Shown piece by piece: positions 54,788-64,000 of a stretch of DNA of 64,000 nucleotides (positions are counted from its first letter, which is position 1; each line of letters begins with the position of its first letter). A program made the translations under genes and the position numbers. The DNA is from Dyella dinghuensis (GTDB lineage: Bacteria; Pseudomonadota; Gammaproteobacteria; Xanthomonadales; Rhodanobacteraceae): the NCBI RefSeq assembly GCF_003977615.1, contig NZ_RYZR01000008.1, forward strand, positions 297,403 to 361,402, read 5' to 3'. Under the pieces are notes generated by a model that worked only from the letters and a program-made list of their open reading frames with translations, was not told where the DNA came from and did not search any database.

Positions 54788-55654
54788 TTACTTGCCCTTG
54801 CCGCCCGTAGCCAGCTTGAGGATGGTGTTGGCCTGCTGCTGCAGGTTATTGGCATCGTCATCGCTAAGCGGCTGCGTGTTACCACCGGCCTGATGCGTCT
54901 TCAGCACGAGCGAACCGTCGTCGCCCCAGCCAGCCGTATCGGTCGACGTCGCACTGGCCGACTGGCTCGCCTTCTTCTGCTGCTGTACGACCCACGGCTT
55001 GCCGTCTTTGTAGGCGTAATCGGTGCTGGTGAAACCCTTGTCGCCGTAGTCGACGAGTTCACGAATGAACTTCACCTGGCCGCCATCACGGAACACCTGC
55101 CACGCGCGCGATGCATCTTTCTCAAGCTGCGTGCCGCTGGAGCGCTTCATGCCGCCAATCTGCTTCTGCACGGCTTGGAACTGGACCAGAAGCTTTTCGC
55201 CTGGCGTCTGTTCCGGCGCGAGTTCGATCGCGATGTTGGCGGTCGCATGACCCTGCGTCAGCACCGGCGCCTGCAACGGCATCGTGTAATGACGATCGCC
55301 ATCGGTCAGGGTGGCCTGCACGACATACATGTCGTTGGCGGCGACGTCCGCTGCATTGAAATTCAGCTCGAACGACTGCGGGAACGTGGTGGCCGGCGAG
55401 ATCGTCTTGGTTGCCAGCGGTGCGGAACCCTGCGCTGTCGCGTCGACCAGCTTGATCTCCAGCGAGTCCTGGGGCGACGGCTTGATATCGCCGCGAAGGG
55501 TGACGGTACCGGAAACACTTGTAGCAGGACCGGCGGGGGCTGCTGCCGTGCTGCCATCCGATGCCGGCGCCGAAGACGACGGACTGGAAGAGTTACTGCA
55601 GCCGGCCAGAGCAACCGCTGCCACTGTCATCAGCGACCAAACAACGCTGCGCAT
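54788..55654 (-). CDS. YbaY-like lipoprotein
   Basis: 288 residues. Lipoprotein signal MRSVVWSLMTVAAVALAGC with lipobox ALAGC (Cys 19), then an Ser/Ala/Pro-rich stretch. Residues about 45-145 (VSGTVTLRGDIKPSPQDSLEIKLVDATA, later FNAADVAANDMYVVQATLTDGDRHY) look like the YbaY/YscW 'type III secretion lipoprotein chaperone' family. The C-terminal 140 residues are Lys/Gln-rich and unassigned. Function unknown. It is convergent to the esterase gene. Upstream, 55,655-56,189 is a long intergenic stretch. Confidence 0.7.
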   Translation of the reverse strand: MRSVVWSLMTVAAVALAGCSNSSSPSSSAPASDGSTAAAPAGPATSVSGTVTLRGDIKPSPQDSLEIKLVDATAQGSAPLATKTISPATTFPQSFELNFNAADVAANDMYVVQATLTDGDRHYTMPLQAPVLTQGHATANIAIELAPEQTPGEKLLVQFQAVQKQIGGMKRSSGTQLEKDASRAWQVFRDGGQVKFIRELVDYGDKGFTSTDYAYKDGKPWVVQQQKKASQSASATSTDTAGWGDDGSLVLKTHQAGGNTQPLSDDDANNLQQQANTILKLATGGKGK

Positions 55655-55927
55655 GGATTGAAACCTCAGGTTGGAACGATTCGAACGCGAGACATGCGTG
55701 ACGCATCAGCGCCGCCAACATCCGCGCGGGGGAGCCTCAGAGAATAGCCCAAACTTTCGGGCTGGAAAAGTCAAACGCCGCCAAACTCCATTCGCCCGCG
55801 TATGTAAGCGCATGATTCTTGGGCGTATCGGTGGCCGGCTGGTTGGAGCCACAGGGAATGCCGACTGCTTTTCTAGGGTATCCCGGCGACATCTTTCGAT
55901 CACGCCCTCTTCACGAATGCGCAGCAC

Positions 55928-55959
55928 AACGCAACTTTTCGCATCGGAACGCAACTTTT
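55928..55959. repeat. Direct repeat AACGCAACTTTT, 20-bp period, upstream of the XRE regulator
   Basis: AACGCAACTTTT occurs exactly at 55928-55939 and 55948-55959, a 20-bp spacing, about two helix turns, so both face the same side of DNA. It is in the 535-bp gap between the YbaY-like lipoprotein gene and the XRE gene, 230 bp upstream of the XRE start. Possible operator. The rest of this gap shows no gene. Confidence 0.5.
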
Positions 55960-56189
55960 AGCGATGTTCTAATGGGCGCGACGCAGCTTCTTGCAAATAG
56001 GGGTTTCGTACTTGTCAACCCTGTTTGAACTGACGCGTTTACCCGCAAACGGATGACTTGATAGCGCAATAGATCGCAAATTCGTGCGGATTTATCCGGG
56101 AAATTGCCGCGATCAATGCACATCTGGGAAGCAGGATTGCCAACAAGAATTTGCCGAAACGGCATCAGAAATAACGGCGGAACTTTGTG

Positions 56190-56771
56190 ATGAATCTGCA
56201 TGTAAATTCAATTCCCGAACCTTCGACGAACTTCTCCGATCGCATCAAGATGCTGATTCAGCGCGTCGGCAGCGTGACAGAGATTGCACGCATGTGCGGT
56301 TTCTCCGAAGGTGTTGTGCGTAGTTGGCGAGACGGCAATACCGATCCCTCGCGTGCACGTTGCGTAACGCTTGCCCGTACGCTGGGCATCTCCCTGGTCT
56401 GGCTGGTCGCGGGCGAAGGCTCGATGCAAATCGACCCGAACAGCGTGAATCATGACGACTCGGCGTCTTCGGACACCGTCGCGGCACAACGACATCGCCA
56501 CGCACTGCGCAGCGCGAACGGCACGGACGGCGTGCGCTCCATCGGCATGGATTCGCAGCGGCTGAACACCGCGTTGCGCATTCTGCAATCGGAGCTGGAT
56601 CTGGCCGATAGCCGTCTGACGATGGCGGAAAATTCCGACATGCTCGCTGAGCTGTACGACATTCTCGGCCCGGGTGGCAGCGACGTCGATGCGGCAGCGA
56701 TGGTGGCGTTCAACCATCGTCTTGCCGAACGCCTCAAGGGCACGCGCCCGATGAGCCGCTTGTCGTCCTGA
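56190..56771 (+). CDS. XRE-type helix-turn-helix transcriptional regulator
   Basis: 193 residues. The N-terminal 60 residues are a lambda-repressor-type HTH: FSDRIKMLIQRVGSVTEIARMCGFSEGVVRSWRDGNTDPSRARCVTLARTLGISLVWLVAGEG. The rest (from about residue 75) has no peptidase-like or ligand domain I recognise; it includes a helical segment LNTALRILQSELDLADSRLTMAENSDMLAEL probably for dimerisation. Phage repressors with a similar HTH exist, but no prophage genes are near. ATG 56190 (or GTG 56187). Followed by an intrinsic terminator. It may bind the direct repeats upstream. Confidence 0.8.
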   Translation: MNLHVNSIPEPSTNFSDRIKMLIQRVGSVTEIARMCGFSEGVVRSWRDGNTDPSRARCVTLARTLGISLVWLVAGEGSMQIDPNSVNHDDSASSDTVAAQRHRHALRSANGTDGVRSIGMDSQRLNTALRILQSELDLADSRLTMAENSDMLAELYDILGPGGSDVDAAAMVAFNHRLAERLKGTRPMSRLSS

Positions 56772-56790
56772 CCGCGTAGGTACGATAAAA

Positions 56791-56818
56791 AAGGCAGCCA
56801 CCGGGCTGCTTTTTTTAT
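56791..56818 (+). terminator. Intrinsic terminator after the XRE gene
   Basis: GCAGCC (56795-56800) and GGCTGC (56805-56810), loop ACCG, followed by seven Ts (56811-56817), with A-rich flank upstream. Also lies downstream of glyS on the minus strand. Confidence 0.82.
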
Positions 56819-56836
56819 TTCCGGCCAATGCGCGAC

Positions 56837-58984
56837 TTACAGGCGCGCAATGTCTGCAATGGCAGTGAATTGCGCGTTGAGACGCCCCAACAAAGCGAGG
56901 CGGTTGGCGCGCACGGCCGGGTTCTCTGCGTTGACAAGCACGTTGTCGAAGAACGCATCCACCGGCGCCTGCAACTGTGCAAGACGTGCGAGCACCGCCG
57001 TGTAATCGCGACGCTCCAGCGGTCCTGCATTGTCGGCTTGCGCCGCTTCCAGCGCCTGTGCGAGCGCGCGTTCCGCATCGGCTTCGAAATGCGCAGGATC
57101 GACCCGCTCGCCAATGCTTTGCGCGCCGTGCTCTTCCTGCTGCTTGCGCAGGATGTTGGCCACACGCTTGTTGGCACCTGCAAGACTGATCGCCTCAGCG
57201 CGACGTCCGAATTCGACCACGGCACGCAAGCGATGATCGAAATCGACCAGACTCGCCGGTGCCACGGCCAATACGGCTTCATATTGTTCGGTGGTGAATC
57301 CCTGTTCGGCGTAATAACCGCGCAGGCGCTCGAGCACGAAGTCGTTGAGTTCGGACACCAATGCAGAACGGCGTTGACCGATATCGAAGGCCGGAATCTT
57401 GCCGTCTTTCCCCGGCTTTACGCCAGCAGCAAGCGCGGCGTCGGGCAGCAATTCCAACGCCTCGGTGAAAAGTGCTTTGTGATCGAGATCGAGTCCGCCT
57501 TCGATCAAGGTACGCGCAAGACCTAGCGCTGCGCGACGTAGTGCGAAAGGATCCTTGTTGCCGCTTGGCTTCAGACCGACGGCGAAAATACCTGCCAGCG
57601 TGTCGACGCGTTCGGCGACCGCGAGCACTTGTCCGACTTTGCCTTTGGCAATCGTGTCTCGAGCAAAACGCGGCTTATAGACGCTGTCCAGCGCCTCGGC
57701 CACGTCCGGCGATTCGTATTCGTGTTGCGCGTAGTAGCGCCCCATCACGCCCTGCAATTCCGGAAACTCACCCACCATGCGCGTCAACAGATCGCACTTG
57801 GCCAAGCTGGCAGCACGCGTTGCCAGGCCTGCATCCACGCCAACGCGATTGGCGGTAATACGGGCGAGATCGGCCACGCGCACGCTCTTGTCCCACAAAC
57901 TGCCAAGCGCTTGCTGGTAGGTCACGCTCTTGAGCGCTTCCTGATAGCTGGCAAGCGGTGTTTTCAGATCTTCGTCCCAGAAGAATTTCGCATCGGCGAA
58001 GCGCGGGCGAATGACGCGTTCGTAGCCTTTGCGAATTTCGTTCGGATGCTTGCTTTCGACGTTGGCGACACCAATGAAGTGCTCGGTGAGCGCGCCCTGT
58101 GCGTCGAAAACCGGCACGAATTTCTGGTTGGCTTCCATCGTGGTCACCAACGCTTCCGGCGGCACGCTCAGGAATTCGCGTTCAAATGTGCAGGCGATCG
58201 CGACGGGCCATTCGGTGAGATTGGCGATTTCATCCAATAGCGCATCGTCCAGCCGCGGCGTGCCACCGGTCTGCTTTGCAGCATGCGCAACTTGATCGCG
58301 AATGCGTTGGCGACGTTCGGCGGGATCGGCAATCACCTTTGCCATGCGCATCGCGTCGGGCCAGCTGTCGGCATCGGCAACATGCACGGGTTGCGGATGC
58401 ATGAAACGATGACCGCGCGATTTGCGACCGCTCTTGAGGCCGAGCACAACGCCATCGATGATTTCCGCGCCGTGTAACAGCACGAGCCAGTGCACGGGAC
58501 GCACGAAGGTGTAATCGTGATCGGCCCAGCGCATGGGCTTGGGAATCGGCAGACCCTTGAGCGCCTCGTCGACAATCTCGGGAATCAGCTGGGATACCAA
58601 CTGGCCAGGTTTCACGGTGCGAAAGACAAACCATGCACCTTTTTCGGTTTCCAGCTTTTCCAGCTGCTCGACGGTCACGCCACATGATTGCGCAAAACCG
58701 ATCAGCGCTTTGCCGGGGTTGCCATCGGCATCCATGGCCGCGTTGACCGCGGGTCCACGACGCTCGAACGCTTGATCCGGTTGTGCAACCGGCACCTGTG
58801 GAATATGGACGGCCAAACGCCGCGGCGTGGCGAAGAGTTTCGCCTGATCCAACGGCGCTTCGATACCGCGCTTGCTCAGCCCGTCGCAGATGCCGCGCAG
58901 AAATGCTGCGCCCAGTTCATCCAGCGCCTTGGGCGGCAGCTCTTCCGTGCCCAGCTCGATGAGCAATGACTTGGCGGCGCTCAT
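56837..58984 (-). CDS. glyS: Glycyl-tRNA synthetase beta subunit
   Basis: 715 residues. With GlyQ it charges tRNA-Gly as an alpha2beta2 enzyme in the cytosol. N-terminal [26 protein letters not shown] is the well-conserved opening, followed by [11 protein letters not shown]; the C-terminal part has the anticodon-binding region ([21 protein letters not shown] lies in the middle). The ATG overlaps the glyQ stop by ATGA. Length is that of E. coli GlyS. The stop is shared with a terminator region 20 bp beyond, then the XRE gene, convergent. Confidence 0.95.
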   Translation of the reverse strand: MSAAKSLLIELGTEELPPKALDELGAAFLRGICDGLSKRGIEAPLDQAKLFATPRRLAVHIPQVPVAQPDQAFERRGPAVNAAMDADGNPGKALIGFAQSCGVTVEQLEKLETEKGAWFVFRTVKPGQLVSQLIPEIVDEALKGLPIPKPMRWADHDYTFVRPVHWLVLLHGAEIIDGVVLGLKSGRKSRGHRFMHPQPVHVADADSWPDAMRMAKVIADPAERRQRIRDQVAHAAKQTGGTPRLDDALLDEIANLTEWPVAIACTFEREFLSVPPEALVTTMEANQKFVPVFDAQGALTEHFIGVANVESKHPNEIRKGYERVIRPRFADAKFFWDEDLKTPLASYQEALKSVTYQQALGSLWDKSVRVADLARITANRVGVDAGLATRAASLAKCDLLTRMVGEFPELQGVMGRYYAQHEYESPDVAEALDSVYKPRFARDTIAKGKVGQVLAVAERVDTLAGIFAVGLKPSGNKDPFALRRAALGLARTLIEGGLDLDHKALFTEALELLPDAALAAGVKPGKDGKIPAFDIGQRRSALVSELNDFVLERLRGYYAEQGFTTEQYEAVLAVAPASLVDFDHRLRAVVEFGRRAEAISLAGANKRVANILRKQQEEHGAQSIGERVDPAHFEADAERALAQALEAAQADNAGPLERRDYTAVLARLAQLQAPVDAFFDNVLVNAENPAVRANRLALLGRLNAQFTAIADIARL

Positions 58985-59892
58985 GCGGCCTGCTCCTTCT
59001 TCTTGTTCTTCAGACCCGGAAAGCCGAGCTTTTCACGCTGCGCGACATACGTTTCGGCAACGCTGCGCGACAGCGTGCGCACACGCAGAATGTAACGCTG
59101 GCGTTCCGTCACGCTGATCGCACGGCGCGCATCGAGCAGATTGAACGTGTGACTGGCTTTCATCACCTGCTCATAGGCAGGCAGCGGCAGGCCCACAGCG
59201 ATGAGCTTATTGGCTTCGCTTTCGCACACGTCGAACCAACGCAGCAACTCCGCCACGTTGGCGTGTTCGAAGTTATAGGTGCTCTGCTCGACTTCGTTCT
59301 GATGGAACACATCGCCGTACGTCACTTTGCCGTGCGGGCCGTCGGTCCAGACGAGGTCGTAGACGTTGTCGACGTTTTGCAGATACATCGCAAGACGCTC
59401 AAGACCGTATGTGATTTCACCAGTCACCGGCCTGCACTCCAAGCCACCGGCTTGCTGGAAGTAGGTGAACTGCGTGACTTCCATACCGTTGAGCCACACT
59501 TCCCAGCCCAGCCCCCAGGCACCCAACGTGGGCGATTCCCAGTTGTCTTCCACGAAACGCAGGTCGTGCACCTGCGGATCGAGACCGAGTTCCTTCAATG
59601 AGCCGATGTACAGCTCGAGAATGTTCTCGGGATTCGGCTTCATCACCACCTGGTACTGGTAGTAATGCTGCAGGCGATTGGGGTTCTCGCCGTATCGGCC
59701 GTCGGTAGGCCGGCGCGAAGGCTGCACATAAGCGGCAGCCCATGGCTCGGGACCCAGGGCACGCAGGAACGTGGCGGGGTGGAAGGTGCCGGCGCCAACC
59801 TCGGTATCGAGAGGCTGCAGAAGCACACAACCCTGCGCCGCCCAGTAGCGGTTGAGGGTCTGGATCACATCCTGGAAAGTAGGTGCGGACAT
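58981..59892 (-). CDS. glyQ: Glycyl-tRNA synthetase alpha subunit
   Basis: 303 residues, catalytic class II subunit. The start [47 protein letters not shown] is nearly invariant in bacterial GlyQ, as is [40 protein letters not shown] at 59892 gives the usual N-terminus (MSAPTFQDV). The C-terminus ends with a basic KNKKKEQAA tail. Translationally coupled to glyS. Divergent from the ATPase gene, with 96 bp between starts. Confidence 0.96.
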   Translation of the reverse strand: MSAPTFQDVIQTLNRYWAAQGCVLLQPLDTEVGAGTFHPATFLRALGPEPWAAAYVQPSRRPTDGRYGENPNRLQHYYQYQVVMKPNPENILELYIGSLKELGLDPQVHDLRFVEDNWESPTLGAWGLGWEVWLNGMEVTQFTYFQQAGGLECRPVTGEITYGLERLAMYLQNVDNVYDLVWTDGPHGKVTYGDVFHQNEVEQSTYNFEHANVAELLRWFDVCESEANKLIAVGLPLPAYEQVMKASHTFNLLDARRAISVTERQRYILRVRTLSRSVAETYVAQREKLGFPGLKNKKKEQAA

Positions 59893-59988
59893 CGCTTTCC
59901 GTAACCGTGTGTAAAGCGCGTTAGTATAGCCGTAGCGCATCTTTTCGCTGTTTTCCGGCGATTAAAAGGCACGACGGGACCTACGCAG

Positions 59989-61806
59989 ATGGCAGTAACC
60001 CCACAAATAGCCTCCTTGCTCGGCCGGCGTGGCCGGTTGTCGCTGGAAGACGTGCTTGCCGCGTTGGTGGTCGATGGCCATATTTCGGCCGATGGCGCCA
60101 AGGAGCTGAGACTAGGACATCGCGCGGGCCGCAGCACCGTGGACCTCCATCCATTGGTGGTCATCGCCAATGCGAAGTTCGTCAATCTGCGCGATCCGGG
60201 GCGCCCGCTCAGCCTGGAAGGTCTGACTGAATGGCTGGCCGGGCATGCGGGTCTGCCCTATCTCAAGATCGACCCGATGAAGATCAACGTGGGCGTGGTG
60301 ACGCAGGTGGTGAGCCACGCCTACGCACAGCGGCATCGCATCTTGCCGGTCGCATCGGCACCGGGCGAAGTGACGTTTGCAACGGCCGAACCCTTCGACA
60401 TGTCATGGGCCAAAGATCTTGCCCAGATGCTGCGTCGTGATGTGCATCGGGTCGTCGCCAGCCCGATCGATATCAATCGCTATCTGCAGGAGTTTTACGG
60501 CGTCCAACGCTCGATCCGCCTCGCGACCGATGCGAAGGCTTCCGACTCTTCATCAGCACTGCTCAACTTCGAGCAATTGCTGGAGCTTGGCAAAGCCGGC
60601 GAAGTCGGTGCTGACGATCGGCACGTCGTGCACATCGTGGACTGGTTGTTGCAGTACGCCTTTGAACAGCGTGCGTCGGATATTCACCTTGAACCACGCC
60701 GTGACGCCGGCATGATGCGATTCCGCATCGACGGTGTGATGCACAAAGTATTCGAGCTACCACCTGCAGTGATGACGGCGGTGACGTCACGCATCAAGAT
60801 TCTTTCGCGCATGGACGTTGCCGAGAAACGGCGCCCGCAGGATGGCCGTATCAAGACGCGAGCGACTACGGGACGCGAAGTCGAGTTGCGTATCTCCAGC
60901 ATGCCGACGGCATTCGGCGAGAAGCTGGTGATGCGTATTTTTGATCCGGAAATCGTTGCGAAGGACTTTTCGCAGTTGGGTTTTTCACCGTCGGAAGATA
61001 CGTTGTGGCGTGGTCTGGTCGAACGTCCACATGGCATCGTGCTGGTGACCGGCCCTACGGGTTCGGGCAAGACGACGACGCTCTATTCCACGCTAAAACA
61101 TCTCGCGACACCCGACATCAACGTCTGCACAGTCGAAGACCCGATCGAAATGGTGTCGCCGGAATTCAATCAGATGCAGGTGCAGGCGTCGATCGACCTC
61201 GATTTTGCAGCAGGCGTACGCACGTTGCTGCGACAGGACCCGGACATCATCATGGTCGGCGAAATTCGCGACCTTGAAACGGCGCAGATGGCGGTTCAGG
61301 CATCGCTGACGGGGCATCTGGTGCTGTCCACGTTGCACACGAACGATGCGCCCAGTGCGGTGACACGCTTGCTCGATCTAGGCGTACCGCACTATCTGAT
61401 TCAATCGACACTTTCGGGCATCGTCGCGCAACGTTTGGTGCGCACGCTCTGCGCACATTGCAAGATCGAAGCGCAGCAGGATCCGCATGAATGGACGGTG
61501 CTGACGCACGGCTGGTCGATGCCTGTCCCAGAGCGCGTCTTTAAACCGGTCGGCTGCCTGGAATGCCGGAACACCGGGTTTCTCGGACGTACCGGCATTT
61601 ATGAAATGATGGTCTTAAGCCCGCGCTTGCGTAGCATGGTGACTGCACAGCTCGATTTGATTCATTTCGGCAAGGCGGCCTTGAACGAGGGCATGCGGCC
61701 TTTGCGCATTTCCGCTGCGGACCAGGTCGCGCGTGGAGTGACCACGGTGCAGGAAGTGATGAACGTGCTACCGCCCGTCGAGCACACGGACGATTCGCAA
61801 CCTTGA
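59989..61806 (+). CDS. GspE/PilB-type secretion ATPase
   Basis: 605 residues, hexameric ATPase of type II secretion or type IV pilus machines. An N-terminal MshEN/GspE-like domain (LLGRRGRLSLEDVLAALVVDGHIS, then LKIDPMKINVGVVTQVVSHAYAQRHRILPVA) is followed by the RecA-like domain with Walker A GPTGSGKTTTLYS (about residue 355), Asp box CTVEDPIE, Walker B LLRQDPDIIMVGEIRDLETA, and His box LSTLHTNDAPSA. A tetracysteine zinc motif (CAHC and CLEC) is present. No other secretion or pilus gene adjoins, so its partner machine lies elsewhere. PilB and GspE cannot be separated confidently. Confidence 0.88.
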   Translation: MAVTPQIASLLGRRGRLSLEDVLAALVVDGHISADGAKELRLGHRAGRSTVDLHPLVVIANAKFVNLRDPGRPLSLEGLTEWLAGHAGLPYLKIDPMKINVGVVTQVVSHAYAQRHRILPVASAPGEVTFATAEPFDMSWAKDLAQMLRRDVHRVVASPIDINRYLQEFYGVQRSIRLATDAKASDSSSALLNFEQLLELGKAGEVGADDRHVVHIVDWLLQYAFEQRASDIHLEPRRDAGMMRFRIDGVMHKVFELPPAVMTAVTSRIKILSRMDVAEKRRPQDGRIKTRATTGREVELRISSMPTAFGEKLVMRIFDPEIVAKDFSQLGFSPSEDTLWRGLVERPHGIVLVTGPTGSGKTTTLYSTLKHLATPDINVCTVEDPIEMVSPEFNQMQVQASIDLDFAAGVRTLLRQDPDIIMVGEIRDLETAQMAVQASLTGHLVLSTLHTNDAPSAVTRLLDLGVPHYLIQSTLSGIVAQRLVRTLCAHCKIEAQQDPHEWTVLTHGWSMPVPERVFKPVGCLECRNTGFLGRTGIYEMMVLSPRLRSMVTAQLDLIHFGKAALNEGMRPLRISAADQVARGVTTVQEVMNVLPPVEHTDDSQP

Positions 61807-61841
61807 CCGACCCTTATCCACCCTTTATTGCATCGCGCTCC

Positions 61842-62570
61842 ATGAAACCTGTTCTGATCATTCGCACCGGCCAAGCACCGGACAACATTCGCGCACGGTT
61901 TGGTGATTTTCCGCATTGGTTCCGACTAGGCACGCAATTGGTGCCGCAACAGTTGCACGTTGTGAACGTCGCTGCGGGTGAAACACTGCCCGCTCCAGAA
62001 GAAGTCTCGGGGGCGCTGATTACCGGCTCGGCGGCAATGGTGACGGACAAGGCGCCATGGAGTGAACGGACTGCCGGATGGATTCGCAACGCGATGGACA
62101 TCGACCTTCCGTTGCTCGGCGTTTGTTATGGCCATCAATTGATGGCGCATGCGCTGGGCGGCCGCGTGGACTACCTCACTGGCGGTCGTGAAATCGGCAC
62201 GCTGCCCATCGAGTTGTTACCCGGCGCAGAACAAGACTCGCTGACTTCCCATCTGCCTGCGGTTTTTCGCGCGCACACCACGCATGAGCAGAGCGTTATG
62301 GAAGTCCCCGCGGGTACTCGCATACTCGCGCGCTCCGAGCGAGACCCGCATCATTTGCTTCGCTACGGCAAGAATGCAGTGAGCGTGCAATTTCACCCGG
62401 AATTCAACGCCGACGTGATGCGTGCGTACATCAAACGCAAACATCACGACATGCGGCGCGAGGGATTCGACCCGCATCATACGTTCCGGCAGGTCGCCGC
62501 GACGCCCAATGCGCGGCGCTTTCTGAAGATGTTCTCGAGACACCACGGCTTGAATCGCGGTCCGCGCTGA
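61842..62570 (+). CDS. Class I glutamine amidotransferase (GuaA N-domain-like)
   Basis: 242 residues, a stand-alone glutaminase domain. Catalytic Cys in LLGVCYGHQLMAHALGG (about residue 92) and His-Glu in SVQFHPEFNADVM; GALITGSAAMV is the oxyanion region. It lacks the synthetase half of GMP synthase. Relatives are annotated as GMP synthase-like amidotransferases of unknown acceptor. Frame opens at 61,803 (TTG), overlapping the ATPase gene, but the ATG at 61842 fits the family start. Next gene DUF1820 is convergent, 3 bp away. Confidence 0.85.
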   Translation: MKPVLIIRTGQAPDNIRARFGDFPHWFRLGTQLVPQQLHVVNVAAGETLPAPEEVSGALITGSAAMVTDKAPWSERTAGWIRNAMDIDLPLLGVCYGHQLMAHALGGRVDYLTGGREIGTLPIELLPGAEQDSLTSHLPAVFRAHTTHEQSVMEVPAGTRILARSERDPHHLLRYGKNAVSVQFHPEFNADVMRAYIKRKHHDMRREGFDPHHTFRQVAATPNARRFLKMFSRHHGLNRGPR

Positions 62571-62573
62571 TTT

Positions 62574-62897
62574 TCAGCGGTTACGCGGTGGCATCGGAAA
62601 TGGCGTTACCTTCTGGCCATCTGCCGCATCGCGAATGGCGAGTGCACCTTTGCGTTCCACTTCTTCGATGCGAACAACGGCCTGCATCGGCAAGTGAAGC
62701 ACACGCGTGTCTTTGAACTCGTCGCGTAGACGCTCTTCGGTCGGATCAACCACCAGGCCTTCACCCGCCGGCTCGAAAACTAGCTCGCCCACTTCGGTGA
62801 AGCCCCACAAGCCGCTCGACGCGACGTGGTGCGCGTAAAGCTCGTAGCACTTGCCCAGGTGCAGGAAGGTGACTTTGTAAAGTTTCTTATTGCGCAT
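62574..62897 (-). CDS. DUF1820 family protein
   Basis: 107 residues. The pattern KLYKVTFLHLGKCYELYAHHVASSGLWGFTEVGELVF, with later VVDPTEERLRDEFKDTRVLHLPMQAVVRIEEVERKG, is that of DUF1820, a short cytosolic family of gammaproteobacteria without known function. ATG at 62897. It follows the rhomboid gene with 9 bp between, same strand, so they are probably one transcript. Confidence 0.85.
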   Translation of the reverse strand: MRNKKLYKVTFLHLGKCYELYAHHVASSGLWGFTEVGELVFEPAGEGLVVDPTEERLRDEFKDTRVLHLPMQAVVRIEEVERKGALAIRDAADGQKVTPFPMPPRNR

Positions 62898-62906
62898 GGC
62901 ACTATT

Positions 62907-63614
62907 CTAGCGACGCATGCGACGCATAATGGCGCCTCGTGATATCAGCGCGAACAGTGCGCCGAACAGGAATCCTGCAACGTGCGTCCACCAGGCATAA
63001 CCGCCATAACTGGGGCCCACGTAGCTAAAGAGCAATTGCAGGAGCGCCCAGATACCTATCAACAAGAACGCGGGAACTCGCACGAATTCGAGATAGAAAC
63101 CCAATGGCAAAACCAGACCCAGGCGCGCACGCGGAAAGAGCGATACATAAGCCCCGAGGATCGCGGAAACTGCGCCGCTGCAGCCGATGATGGGTCTGGC
63201 ATCTCCCGGTAGCGAGACTGCACCGGCGAAGTTCGCCACCACGCCTCCCAGCAGGAAGAGCACTAGAAAGCGGACCGATCCCAATGTCCGCTCCGCTGGA
63301 ACGCCAAAGATCATCAAGAAGAGCAAGTTGCTCAACAGATGCAGCCATTGGGTGTGAATGAACAACGCCGTGAACAAACGCAGCAATGCTGGATCGCGTA
63401 GCTGCTGCCAGACGGGCTGATGCGCGTCGAAGATATTGGCCGGAATCGTGCCCCACTCCAGCAGAAAGGTGTTGCGCCGGGGCGTCGGCATCAGCGCGAG
63501 CACGATGAAGGCAACGACACAAAGGCAGATCAGCAGTGTCGCCGCCCAATGCAATCGTGGCTGACGTCTGGTTTCAACGTTGACGAACACGGCTCTTCTC
63601 CTCGACGAGTGCAT
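62907..63614 (-). CDS. Rhomboid family intramembrane serine protease
   Basis: 235 residues, about six to seven membrane segments. Catalytic Ser in IIGCSGAVSAILGAYVSLFP (GxSG), and His in WWTHVAGFLFGALFA, the dyad of rhomboids. The N-terminal segment HTQWLHLLSNLLFLMIFG has the conserved WxH pattern. It cleaves membrane proteins within their transmembrane helix; substrates unknown. Start at ATG 63614 or at 63638. The gap 63,615-63,785 has no gene. Confidence 0.88.
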   Translation of the reverse strand: MHSSRRRAVFVNVETRRQPRLHWAATLLICLCVVAFIVLALMPTPRRNTFLLEWGTIPANIFDAHQPVWQQLRDPALLRLFTALFIHTQWLHLLSNLLFLMIFGVPAERTLGSVRFLVLFLLGGVVANFAGAVSLPGDARPIIGCSGAVSAILGAYVSLFPRARLGLVLPLGFYLEFVRVPAFLLIGIWALLQLLFSYVGPSYGGYAWWTHVAGFLFGALFALISRGAIMRRMRR

Positions 63615-63785
63615 CGGTCGAGCTGATCCGATGACCAATCATAGGCGATTGGCGTGCCTCGATTCCGTTCGTCCAGTTGCACTTTCGGGCGCTCAATGTT
63701 CGAGCATCTTAGCGGGTGCCTGTCGTACGTTGCTTAAAGGTTTCCGTCCGGCACATCGCACAGTGAAGTTGTGCTGCGCAAGAAA

Positions 63786-63816
63786 AAACCCTCACCGAGA
63801 ACGGTGAGGGTTTTAA
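63786..63816. terminator. Terminator of the rRNA operon
   Basis: ACCCTCACCG (63788-63797) and CGGTGAGGGT (63802-63811) form a stem flanked by AAAA on the left and TTTT on the right. On the minus strand it lies just after the 5S gene and probably ends the rRNA transcript. Confidence 0.85.
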
Positions 63817-63825
63817 GGATAAAGC

Positions 63826-63941
63826 CCCTGGCGGTGACCTACTCTTGCATGGGCAATGCCACACTACCATCGGCGCAGCTGCGTTTCACTTCCGAGTTCG
63901 GGATGGGATCGGGTGGGGCCACAGCGCTATAGCCGCCAGGG
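63826..63941 (-). rRNA. rrf: 5S ribosomal RNA
   Basis: Minus-strand 5S rRNA, about 116 nt. The terminal helix pairs CCCTGGC (63941-63935) with GCCAGGG (63832-63826). Internal landmarks on the minus strand are the universally conserved ATCCCATCCCGAACTCGGAAG and the GATGGTAGTGTGG arm. Only the 5S and part of the 23S-5S spacer (63,942-64,000) are inside the window; the 23S and 16S genes should lie to the right. Ends set from the helix and could shift by one or two bases. Confidence 0.95.
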
Positions 63942-64000
63942 AAAGGGTTGAAGCAGCGCACGGGTGCGCCGGCTTCAAACTTTGAAGAGTCCAGCCATGG

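Noticed and set aside
56190..56771. Prophage repressor marking an integrated phage
   Set aside because: No integrase, phage structural gene or att-like repeat nearby; flanked by housekeeping genes.
1..64000. CRISPR array, IS elements and tRNA genes
   Set aside because: No regularly spaced repeats, transposase genes or tRNA cloverleaf patterns seen on either strand.

Overview
The window is GC-rich chromosomal DNA of a gammaproteobacterium, most likely order Lysobacterales (Xanthomonadales), family Rhodanobacteraceae (Dyella, Luteibacter or Rhodanobacter type). This is inferred from a VirD4-type coupling protein beside an effector with the XVIPCD secretion signal, the combined leucine/isoleucine/valine operon, a phospholipase-D-type PssA, and inverted intergenic repeats of the Xanthomonas style. 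No prophage, integrase, transposase, CRISPR array or tRNA was seen. The right edge carries a minus-strand 5S rRNA, so an rRNA operon lies just beyond the window.

Layout. 1-9 kb is housekeeping: tail of a glutathione transferase, secreted M1 aminopeptidase, membrane-anchored alpha/beta hydrolase, isoprenylcysteine-methyltransferase-like protein, YgjP-like metalloprotease, rdgC, tyrB, ttcA, a DUF465 protein and a GNAT acetyltransferase. 9-16.4 kb (minus strand) is an accessory island: virD4, two paralogous ankyrin lipoproteins, a 954-residue lipase-like effector with two XVIPCD-like modules, and a small unknown protein. A 27-codon stump of a second effector copy lies between the two lipoproteins. 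I read this as a bacteria-killing type IV secretion effector/immunity cassette that was duplicated and then partly deleted. No virB genes are in the window.

16.6-18.6 kb holds pssA and a MarR regulator. 18.8-31.5 kb is one long branched-chain amino acid operon, leuA-ilvE-leuCDB-ilvDC-ilvGM-ilvA. It is preceded by a 45-codon leader peptide rich in Leu/Val/Ile codons, with mutually exclusive antiterminator and terminator helices. Most junctions are 4-bp ATGA overlaps. An inverted repeat element sits between leuC and leuD inside a 58-residue open frame that is ATGA-coupled on both sides. A strong hairpin plus T-run separates ilvC from ilvG.

31.5-43.8 kb carries a FosX-like protein, ubiA, comF, the biotin genes bioB-bioF-(trhO)-bioH-bioC with a possible BirA-type operator, an LptA-like protein with tag, a MHYT/V4R membrane-sensor pair, and a PLP enzyme with an aldose-epimerase-like protein. 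43.8-63.6 kb carries pepN, mnmG, a GYF/RDD membrane protein, tex, a GDSL autotransporter esterase, a YbaY-like lipoprotein, an XRE regulator with a direct-repeat upstream region, glyQS, a stand-alone GspE/PilB ATPase, a GuaA-like amidotransferase, a DUF1820 protein and a rhomboid protease. A cluster of three hairpins at 46,982-47,102 may be a small RNA.
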